This document shows positions 20,044 to 26,641 of a DNA stretch of 64,000 nucleotides, piece after piece. Source of the DNA: Bacteroidota bacterium (lineage in GTDB: Bacteria; Bacteroidota; Bacteroidia; UKL13-3); NCBI GenBank assembly GCA_947457395.1, contig CANGVA010000001.1, forward strand, positions 124,001 to 188,000, read 5' to 3'. The notes beneath the pieces were generated by a model. That model worked only from the letters and a program-made list of their open reading frames with translations, ran no database searches and was not told where the DNA came from. Position numbers and translations under genes: made by a program. Within the stretch, counting starts at the first letter, position 1, and every line of letters begins with the position of its first letter.

Positions 20044-20625
20044 ATGAATATTTGTATCCTTTCGGGCTCTGCCAGAGAAAATAACAATACTATTCGGGTA
20101 GCTCTGGCTATCAAGCAACTATTAGAACCTATCCATCAAGTTCAGCTCATCGATTTCAGAATGTACGATATTCCATTTCTGAATCAGGCTGAAATACATC
20201 CGGAAAAGCTTTCTACCTTTCAGCAACAACTGGCCAACAGTATGGAAGCTGCACAGTTGGTGCTAATTATCTCTCCGGAATACAACTGGAGTACCACACC
20301 TGAAATTCTTAATTTTCTTCATCGGTTTGGCGATAAAGAATTTTCGCATTTATTTCATAACAAAGTTTTTTCGCTGGTTGGTGTTTCTACAGGTAAAGGC
20401 GGCAAAACGCCTGCACTGCATTTAACTACCATTCTAAATAAGATTATTAGTTTTCTTAATTTAGACGCTGTTGTGAGCCCTAAGATATTTGAGTCGCATT
20501 TTACCAAAGAAGTACTTGATGAAAAAGGAGCAATGCAGGGTAATCTGGCTTATGAACAAGGCCTGAAACAATATCTGGATTATACCTTGCGTGTGGCGCA
20601 GCGTTGGCAACAATCAGGCACGTAG
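20044..20625 (+). CDS. NAD(P)H-dependent FMN reductase-family protein
   Basis: The 193-residue flavodoxin-like protein has the FMN-phosphate loop GSARENNNT near residue 8 and the SPEYNWSTTP motif typical of this family. A later GVSTGKGG segment contacts the flavin. Members reduce FMN, azo compounds, quinones or chromate; the substrate cannot be predicted. Its end overlaps the end of the convergent histidine kinase gene by 12 bases. Confidence 0.88.
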   Translation: MNICILSGSARENNNTIRVALAIKQLLEPIHQVQLIDFRMYDIPFLNQAEIHPEKLSTFQQQLANSMEAAQLVLIISPEYNWSTTPEILNFLHRFGDKEFSHLFHNKVFSLVGVSTGKGGKTPALHLTTILNKIISFLNLDAVVSPKIFESHFTKEVLDEKGAMQGNLAYEQGLKQYLDYTLRVAQRWQQSGT

Positions 20626-21777
20626 CAAAATTCTGAAGGTAGTTCCTTTGCCGGGTTCAGAATCTTTAATATAGATTTTTCCCTTGTGGTACTCTTCAAT
20701 AATTCTTTTGGCTAATGAAAGGCCAAGACCCCAGCCTCTCTTTTTGGTTGTATATCCGGGTTTAAACACCGTTTTAAATTTTGATTTTGGAATGCCTTTC
20801 CCGGTATCTTTTAAATCAATAATAACTTCATTTTTTTCGTGTCTTACTGCAATTATAATTTTACCGTTTCCATCCATGGCATCAATTGCATTCTTGCTCA
20901 GATTTTCAATAACCCATTCAAACAAAGGTTTGTTCAAACATGCCATTTCCTCCGGTTTTGTATGTAGCTCAAAATTAACTTTTGTTCCAGATCTGGATTG
21001 AAGATAGGCAATACATTCCTGCAGCACGGCCGATACGTTTATTTCTTCAAGTACAGGTGTGGATCCAATTTTGGAAAATCGGTCAGTGATAAGCTCCAGT
21101 CTTTGCACATCTTTTTCAAGTTCTGTCAAAATCTCTTCCTGCTTATCCTTCGGTGTTTCCCTGATTAGGTTAATCCACCCCATCAGTGATGAAACGGGCG
21201 TGCCTAGTTGATGGGCAGTTTCTTTACTCATGCCTACCCAAACACGGTTTTGCTCAGCCCTACGTGAAGTGCTGAATGCAATGTACGACACGAGTATAAA
21301 GATAGCTATAATTGAAAGCTGGTAGTATGGATATTGTCTTAACCTGGTAAGTTGATATGAATTTTTGTAATAGACATAATGGTACAACTGTTCTCGTGTG
21401 CTTTCATCCATCAGGTATTCAACCTTTATCGGATCACGCTGTTTCTTCATAATCTCAAGTTCTGCCTGCAGATATGCTGTATCTGTTTCGCGTCTGACTG
21501 AATCAAGGTTTCGGTCATTTATGATGTTTCCATTCTCATCTGTTACAATTACAGGAATGCTTTCATTATCCATGATAATGGAAAGCGCAAATGAATTTTG
21601 ACCCTGAGAACTGCTCAATTCTTTTAAGGCATTGGCCCAAAGCAGCATCTTTTTTTCCTCTTGTTTGGCTAAATCATCTGCCAGTGTTCGTGTGTACCAT
21701 AGGCTAAATGCACCAATGCAAATAGCCATTATCAGCAGGAGCCTTTTCCACCATATTTTCTGGTCATAGATGCGCAT
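20614..21777 (-). CDS. Sensor histidine kinase
   Basis: The 387-residue protein has an N-terminal membrane helix (residues 12-31), a periplasmic domain of about 120 residues and a second helix near 154-170. The phosphoacceptor region reads ETAHQLGTP (His189), followed by the N box ENLSKNAIDAM, the G1 box DTGKGIP and the G2 box GWGLGLSLA. The HQLGTP form is the HisKA variant common in Bacteroidota. It should autophosphorylate and signal to a response regulator, but none is encoded next to it, so it is an orphan kinase in this window. The periplasmic domain matches nothing I recognise. Confidence 0.9.
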   Translation of the reverse strand: MRIYDQKIWWKRLLLIMAICIGAFSLWYTRTLADDLAKQEEKKMLLWANALKELSSSQGQNSFALSIIMDNESIPVIVTDENGNIINDRNLDSVRRETDTAYLQAELEIMKKQRDPIKVEYLMDESTREQLYHYVYYKNSYQLTRLRQYPYYQLSIIAIFILVSYIAFSTSRRAEQNRVWVGMSKETAHQLGTPVSSLMGWINLIRETPKDKQEEILTELEKDVQRLELITDRFSKIGSTPVLEEINVSAVLQECIAYLQSRSGTKVNFELHTKPEEMACLNKPLFEWVIENLSKNAIDAMDGNGKIIIAVRHEKNEVIIDLKDTGKGIPKSKFKTVFKPGYTTKKRGWGLGLSLAKRIIEEYHKGKIYIKDSEPGKGTTFRILLRA

Positions 21778-21852
21778 GAATAAATATTACTTTAACACAA
21801 ACATATTTAATTCAGAAATATAAAGATATTCGTGCAGTTCAATAAACGCAAA

Positions 21853-22605
21853 ATGAATTTATTTATTGAGATAGACGGAAAAATTTTTAAAATAAATACC
21901 TCAAAGCCTTTAGATATTTCTATTCCCTTGCATTCCGGTAATACAAACCCCAATGCATTTGGCCTGCAGGTACCATTATTTAAGCCGGTACAGGCGGGTG
22001 CTTTTATTGGTTCCGTTGCACAGGGAGGATCGGTAAACTGCGAAGACTTATTTTTAAATGCACATGGAAATGGAACGCACACCGAGTGCGCAGGACATAT
22101 TACAAATGAGCGAATGACCATAAATCAGTGTCTCAAAGAATTTGTTTTTTTGTGCCACTTGGTTTCAGTCCCATTACAACAAAAAGACGGAGATACGATG
22201 GTAACCCTTGCTGATGTGAAGGAGATATTGGGTGATGCAATGGTGGAAGCCCTTGTCATACGAACATTGCCGAATGATGCTTCCAAGGTAAATCGGGTAT
22301 ATTCAGGTAATAATCCACCCTATCTTGAATCTGCCTTGTGTGAGTGGCTAAGAAATAAGGGGGTAAAACATTTGCTAATAGATTTACCTTCGGTTGACAG
22401 AGAATCAGATGATGGGGCTTTGGTTGCCCATCATGCTTTCTGGAATCATCCTGCTGCTACAAGAATGGATGCAACCATTACAGAGATGGTTTTTGTACCC
22501 AATCATATCCGGGATGGATTTTACCTGTTAAATATTCAGATTGCTTCACTTGAAACAGATGCCAGTCCTTCCAAACCCGTTTTATATCAACTTGAAGCAA
22601 AATGA
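21853..22605 (+). CDS. Cyclase-family (kynurenine formamidase-like) hydrolase
   Basis: The ATG at 21853 is preferred to an in-frame GTG 21 bases upstream. The 250-residue protein has the metal-binding motif HGNGTHTECAGHI, the HxGTHxDxxxH-type signature of the cyclase family (kynurenine formamidase, Pfam cyclase), with Glu in the usual Asp position. A later IDLPSVDRESDDG segment is typical of Bacteroidota members. The family is metal-dependent and amidohydrolase-like; the substrate is uncertain and no kynurenine pathway genes are nearby. The stop codon overlaps the next start as ATGA. Confidence 0.82.
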   Translation: MNLFIEIDGKIFKINTSKPLDISIPLHSGNTNPNAFGLQVPLFKPVQAGAFIGSVAQGGSVNCEDLFLNAHGNGTHTECAGHITNERMTINQCLKEFVFLCHLVSVPLQQKDGDTMVTLADVKEILGDAMVEALVIRTLPNDASKVNRVYSGNNPPYLESALCEWLRNKGVKHLLIDLPSVDRESDDGALVAHHAFWNHPAATRMDATITEMVFVPNHIRDGFYLLNIQIASLETDASPSKPVLYQLEAK

Positions 22606-23672
22606 GTATGTTATCAGAAGAGATGGAAGAATTTGATAATGCAGAGGAAAGCACCGAACAGGAGCTATATGAACATCATCGCATTATTGTAGATAAGGGG
22701 CAGTCGCTGCTGCGCATAGATAAATTTCTTATGCACCGTTTGCAGAATGCCAGCCGCACCAAAATACAGGCTGCTGCTGATGCGGGTTGTATCATAGTTA
22801 ATGAGAAAGCAGTAAAATCAAGTTACAAGGTAAAGCCGGGTGATATTATATCAATCGTATTGCCTCATCCACCTAAGGATACTGAAATCATTCCTGAAGA
22901 TATTCCGCTTCAGATTTTATATGAGGATGATGATTTGCTTATTGTAAATAAACGTGCCGGCATGGTGGTTCATCCGGGATATAATAACGTCAGTGGCACC
23001 CTGGTAAATGCGCTGGCCTGGCATTTTAAGGATCTACCTTTTGCAAAAGAAAATAATATCAGACCCGGTTTGGTGCACCGCATTGATAAAAACACTTCAG
23101 GTTTGCTGGTGGTTGCAAAGAATGAATTTGCCATGACTCATCTGGCAAAGCAGTTTTATTATCACACCATCAAGCGCTCATATATGGCATTGGCCTGGGG
23201 AGATTTTGAAAGCGATGAAGGAACGGTAACGGGTTATATTGGCAGAAGTACCAAGGATCGTAGGGTATTTACTTTATATGATACAGAAGAAAAAGGCAAA
23301 TGGAGTGTAACACATTTTAAAGTACTTGAGCGACTTAGTAATGTTACCCTCATTGAGTGCCGACTGGAAACCGGCAGAACACATCAGATTCGGGTGCACA
23401 TGAAATCCATCGGGCATCCATTATTTGCTGATGAAACATACGGAGGCGATTATGCAGTTAAAGGCACTACGTTTACCAAATACAAGCAGTTTGTAGAAAA
23501 TTGTTTTACACTTTGTCCGCGTCAGGCTTTGCATGCGCGCTCACTGGGATTTATTCATCCCAAAACAGGTAAGGAAGTTTTTTTTGAAGCCCCCCTGCCT
23601 GATGATATGGCAAGTATGATTGAAAAATGGAGGAGCTATCATGTCTCTGTTTTAAGTAAACAAATTGATTAG
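22602..23672 (+). CDS. RluA-family 23S rRNA pseudouridine synthase
   Basis: The 356-residue protein has an S4 RNA-binding domain (residues 35-90: LRIDKFLMHRL, then VKPGD) followed by the catalytic domain. The catalytic motif is HRIDKNTSGLLV, with the nucleophilic Asp near residue 158. The late ETGRTHQIRVH motif is also family-typical. Domain order and size fit RluD-like enzymes that modify 23S rRNA, though the target position cannot be assigned. It has a 30-residue acidic N-terminal extension. Translation is probably coupled to the upstream cyclase-family gene through an ATGA overlap. Confidence 0.92.
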   Translation: MSMLSEEMEEFDNAEESTEQELYEHHRIIVDKGQSLLRIDKFLMHRLQNASRTKIQAAADAGCIIVNEKAVKSSYKVKPGDIISIVLPHPPKDTEIIPEDIPLQILYEDDDLLIVNKRAGMVVHPGYNNVSGTLVNALAWHFKDLPFAKENNIRPGLVHRIDKNTSGLLVVAKNEFAMTHLAKQFYYHTIKRSYMALAWGDFESDEGTVTGYIGRSTKDRRVFTLYDTEEKGKWSVTHFKVLERLSNVTLIECRLETGRTHQIRVHMKSIGHPLFADETYGGDYAVKGTTFTKYKQFVENCFTLCPRQALHARSLGFIHPKTGKEVFFEAPLPDDMASMIEKWRSYHVSVLSKQID

Positions 23673-23757
23673 TTCAATTATTAAGTTGCCTCTTATTGAA
23701 TATTTTTTACATTTGTTTAACCCCCGAATATAATTTCAATAACCAATCTAAAATATC

Positions 23758-24570
23758 ATGAAAAAATTATTGCTTTCCTTTTTTGTTGTTTCTATTGGTA
23801 GCATTTGCTACTCTGTTTTCACCGGAGATGCAAATGTGCACTCCAACACCGGTGGGTCCCCCTCTGCATCCGGATGCAGCTGTCACAGCGCCACTAACCA
23901 GAATGATGCTGCTACCTTTATTAGGGTGGAGGATAATCAGGGTAATACTGTTACTGCTTTCACTGCCGGTGCTACCTATAAAATTATTTTTGGTACAGCT
24001 AAAACCGGAAGAGTCAAATTTGGTTTTGCGCTATCAGCTGACCAAGGCACATTAAATGTTATTGCTGGTAATACCAAAATACAAAAATCGGGTGTCTATA
24101 TTACCCATACTTCATCAGGAACGGCTGCAACAGCAACTGATAGTGCCAAATGGGAAGCCAATTGGACAGCTCCGGCCTCAGCCTCCTCTGCAACACTTAA
24201 CCTGATTGTGAATGCAAGTAATAATAATAGCAGCAGTGACGCAGGTGATTTAATTGTTGCTAAAACACTCACGCTTAGCAAATCGTCTAATACAGGTATG
24301 AGCGAGGCGCAAATTGGTATGCTAAGTATTTACCCATCACCTGCACGTTCATTTGTTTATATTAATTATGAGATGAAGCAGGGCAGTGATGTAGTTATTC
24401 AGCTTAGAGACATACAAGGTAAAATCATCAGTACTTTACTTAATGAATATGAAACTGCCGGTAAACAGGAGCACAAAATTGTTTTTGATAACAGTATTAA
24501 CCCCGGTTTTTATTTTATCGAAATTAAAGCAGGATCTGCTATTAAAACACAGAAAATCCTTATTCAGTAA
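23758..24570 (+). CDS. Secreted choice-of-anchor V-like protein with T9SS sorting domain
   Basis: The 270-residue protein has a Sec signal and then a short Cys-rich segment, GCSCHS (Cys40, Cys42, His43), before a beta-sandwich of about 120 residues that resembles the Reelin-like choice-of-anchor V domain. The C-terminal 75 residues are a T9SS type A sorting domain (LSIYPSPARSFVYINY to KTQKILIQ). In relatives the Cys segment is usually CxxCH, a heme c motif; here it is one residue shorter, so heme attachment is doubtful. The function of the family is unknown. A terminator follows, so it is likely a single-gene unit. Confidence 0.75.
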   Translation: MKKLLLSFFVVSIGSICYSVFTGDANVHSNTGGSPSASGCSCHSATNQNDAATFIRVEDNQGNTVTAFTAGATYKIIFGTAKTGRVKFGFALSADQGTLNVIAGNTKIQKSGVYITHTSSGTAATATDSAKWEANWTAPASASSATLNLIVNASNNNSSSDAGDLIVAKTLTLSKSSNTGMSEAQIGMLSIYPSPARSFVYINYEMKQGSDVVIQLRDIQGKIISTLLNEYETAGKQEHKIVFDNSINPGFYFIEIKAGSAIKTQKILIQ

Positions 24571-24590
24571 CAATAAATTTTACTTGCAGA

Positions 24591-24628
24591 AACCCTGTTG
24601 TAACAAATAAATACAGCAGGGTTTTTTT
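24591..24628 (+). terminator. Rho-independent terminator
   Basis: AACCCTGTTG pairs with CAGCAGGGTT (one G-T pair) across a 13-base A/T-rich loop and is followed by seven T residues. It lies 21 bases after the T9SS protein gene and only 13 bases before the next start codon. Confidence 0.85.
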
Positions 24629-24641
24629 ATTTAATCTTGCA

Positions 24642-25445
24642 ATGATGGAATTAGAAAAACTAACACGTGATGTCTGTGCGCTCTGCGCAACGGTTGGAGC
24701 ATTTATTCAGAGAGAGTCAAAGGAATTTGACCAGGCACGAATAGAGGTTAAAAGCTTTAATCAATTGGTTTCTTATGTAGATAAAACGGCAGAGGAGATA
24801 CTGGTTTCAGGATTAAGTAAACTTCTTCCTGGTTCTGGTTTCATAACAGAGGAAGCTACCATCAAAACAGAAGAGAAGGAATGGATGTGGATTATCGATC
24901 CATTAGATGGCACAACGAATTTTATGCACGGGTTACCCATATATAGCATTAGTGTAGCGTTGATGCACCGAAAGCAAACGATGATTGGTATAGTATATGA
25001 ACCTAATCATAATGAATTGTTTTATGCCTGGCATAATAGCCCTGCATACCTAAATGGGAAGCAAATACACGTTTCATCCAACCATCAGCTTGCAGATGCT
25101 TTGCTTGCCACCGGTTTCCCGTATTATGATTTTGAGCGCATGCAACAATACCTCGCTGCGTTGCAGGAATTTTTAAAAGGTACCCGTGGTATGCGCAGAA
25201 TGGGAAGTGCAGCAGTTGATTTGGCTTATGTGGCATGCGGACGTTTTGATGGATTCTTTGAATTTGGCTTAAGTCCTTGGGATGTGGCAGGTGGTGCATT
25301 TATTGTGCAGCAGGCAGGTGGTATTGTAACCGATTTTAGTGGCGCAGATCATTTCTTGTTTGGCAAAGAAATCATTGCATCTGCTCCGGGAATATGTGAT
25401 GCATTTTCATCTGTTATCAAGCTTCATTTTAACAAAATGATATAA
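24642..25445 (+). CDS. Inositol monophosphatase-family phosphatase
   Basis: The 267-residue protein carries all the metal and substrate motifs of the family: the EE pair in FITEEAT, the core WIIDPLDGTTNF, and the C-terminal SPWDVAGG. Members are Mg-dependent and Li-sensitive phosphatases acting on inositol monophosphate, fructose-1,6-bisphosphate or 3'-phosphoadenosine 5'-phosphate; SuhB-like and CysQ-like roles cannot be separated here. Two consecutive ATG codons at 24642 and 24645 are both plausible starts. TAATCTTG at 24632 is a one-mismatch -7 element, so the transcript would be nearly leaderless. Confidence 0.9.
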   Translation: MMELEKLTRDVCALCATVGAFIQRESKEFDQARIEVKSFNQLVSYVDKTAEEILVSGLSKLLPGSGFITEEATIKTEEKEWMWIIDPLDGTTNFMHGLPIYSISVALMHRKQTMIGIVYEPNHNELFYAWHNSPAYLNGKQIHVSSNHQLADALLATGFPYYDFERMQQYLAALQEFLKGTRGMRRMGSAAVDLAYVACGRFDGFFEFGLSPWDVAGGAFIVQQAGGIVTDFSGADHFLFGKEIIASAPGICDAFSSVIKLHFNKMI

Positions 25446-25573
25446 GTAAAGCATGCATAGGCTTTACTCGAGTTGACTCAATTACCAACAATACGCGTAT
25501 CTGTATTTATTCTAAATAGTGTGTATATGGTTGCCGTTAGCTAAGCCCGAAATTAATCTGTATGGATATGATT

Positions 25574-25595
25574 TTTGTGTACTATAATACACAAA
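25574..25595. promoter_or_regulatory. Operator-like palindrome 1 upstream of proteorhodopsin
   Basis: Perfect 8-base arms TTTGTGTA and TACACAAA are separated by 6 bases. The arm length and spacing fit the site of a dimeric regulator, and the TGTG-N10-CACA core resembles CRP/FNR-family sites. The regulator is unknown and this is inference from symmetry only. Confidence 0.45.
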
Positions 25596-25612
25596 GTAAG
25601 CGTAGACCTTTA

Positions 25613-25634
25613 GTTGTATAGAAAAAAATACAAC
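25613..25634. promoter_or_regulatory. Operator-like palindrome 2 upstream of proteorhodopsin
   Basis: Perfect 7-base arms GTTGTAT and ATACAAC flank an 8-base A-rich spacer, for a total of 22 bases, the same as palindrome 1. The two sites are 39 bases apart start to start, close to four helical turns, so two dimers could bind the same face of the DNA. The sequences differ, so they may be sites for two regulators. Confidence 0.4.
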
Positions 25635-25736
25635 GCACCAAACACTTAATTTTACTACATTCTAATTAAAAATTTAAAATATTCAGCGCGAGAAAGTTGC
25701 CACCATCAAACTTTTTTGATTTAAGTGGTGTTTTTC

Positions 25737-25767
25737 TTTTTACTTGAAGACAGACATCAAGTAAAAA
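25737..25767 (+). promoter_or_regulatory. Perfect hairpin in the proteorhodopsin leader
   Basis: TTTTTACTTGA pairs perfectly with TCAAGTAAAAA around a 9-base loop, ending 50 bases before the start codon. On the plus strand it is followed by A residues and not T residues, so it is not a plus-strand terminator. It may affect mRNA stability or translation. Confidence 0.55.
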
Positions 25768-25817
25768 AACGTGGAGATCCGAAAATCCTTAAGAGTAGGC
25801 CAACTAAAACAAAAAAA

Positions 25818-26534
25818 ATGGAACATTTAAAAATTGCAAGCGACAATTACGTTGCTTTTACGTTCTTTATCGGAACAATGGCCATGATGGCAGCCTCAGT
25901 TTTCTTTTTCTTCGAATTAAACAACACATCGAGCAAATGGAGAACATCAGTATTGGTATCTGGTTTAATTACTTTCATCGCAGCAGTTCACTACTACTAC
26001 ATGAGAGGTTACAACCTTGAAACCGGTGATTCACCAACTTTCTTCAGGTATGTAGATTGGATTCTTACTGTACCTTTAATGTGTGTTGAATTTTATTTGA
26101 TTACCAAAAAGGCAGGTGCTAAAGTATCACTCCTTTGGAAACTCATTTTTGCTTCTCTTGTTATGTTAGTTACTGGTTATTTCGGTGAAACCATCGATCG
26201 CGATAACAGCGTAATGTGGGGAGTAATTTCAGGTATCGCTTACTTCTACATTGCATACTTAGTATGGTTTGGTGAAGTTGCAAGTCTTTCACAAAATGCA
26301 GGTCCGCAAGTTGCAAAAGCAACACGTATCCTTGCTTGGTTCGTATTAGTTGGCTGGGCTATCTATCCTTTAGGATATATATTGGGTACTCCAGGCGGAT
26401 TGTTTGGTGTTCAGTTGGTATCTGATCCAGCTGCTGCATCACACTCTATGGATATCGTTTATAACATTGCTGACGCAATTAACAAAATCGGTTTTGGCTT
26501 AGTTATTTATAGTTTATCCAGAAGCGAAGACTAA
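25818..26534 (+). CDS. Proteorhodopsin, light-driven proton pump
   Basis: The 238-residue protein has seven membrane helices. Helix C reads RYVDWILTVPLMCVEFYLI, giving the proton-pump DTE triad: Asp80 (acceptor), Thr84 and Glu91 (donor). Met88 is at the colour-tuning position (105 in the reference green proteorhodopsin), typical of green-absorbing Bacteroidota pumps. His58 pairs with Asp80. Lys223 in DAINKIGFG binds retinal. In helix E the position matching Gly156 of xanthorhodopsin is Gly135 (MWGVIS), which may open a window for a carotenoid antenna. The ATG at 25818, behind an A-rich stretch, is the likely start, although the frame is open to a GTG at 25725. A terminator separates it from the retinal-synthesis fusion gene. 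Confidence 0.97.
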   Translation: MEHLKIASDNYVAFTFFIGTMAMMAASVFFFFELNNTSSKWRTSVLVSGLITFIAAVHYYYMRGYNLETGDSPTFFRYVDWILTVPLMCVEFYLITKKAGAKVSLLWKLIFASLVMLVTGYFGETIDRDNSVMWGVISGIAYFYIAYLVWFGEVASLSQNAGPQVAKATRILAWFVLVGWAIYPLGYILGTPGGLFGVQLVSDPAAASHSMDIVYNIADAINKIGFGLVIYSLSRSED

Positions 26535-26560
26535 GATTTTAAAATCTGAATCTGATAAAG

Positions 26561-26598
26561 AAAAGGGAGGGTGTGATTTAAAACTACCTCCCTTTTTT
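26561..26598 (+). terminator. Strong terminator after proteorhodopsin
   Basis: A perfect 10-bp stem AAAAGGGAGG / CCTCCCTTTT with a 16-base loop is followed by a T run. It lies 27 bases after the rhodopsin stop codon and would let rhodopsin mRNA greatly exceed read-through into the fusion gene. Confidence 0.9.
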
Positions 26599-26641
26599 AT
26601 TGAAATAAAATTCCGGTCAAGGATTCAAAAAATAACTGAAC

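Larger units (their letters stand above)
25446..25817 (+). other. 372-base regulatory leader upstream of proteorhodopsin
   Basis: No gene was found here. The region contains two spaced palindromes (25574-25595 and 25613-25634) and a perfect 11-bp hairpin (25737-25767), described separately. The proteorhodopsin frame stays open upstream from the ATG at 25818 to a GTG at 25725, passing through the hairpin. TATAAT occurs at 25583, but Bacteroidota do not normally use that element. No clear TAnnTTTG promoter was found; the closest is TAATTTTA at 25647. Confidence 0.6.

Noticed and set aside
25583-25588. TATAAT as a promoter of the rhodopsin
   Set aside because: The phylum uses TAnnTTTG with a distant TTG; this TATAAT lies inside a palindrome and has no matching -35 region.
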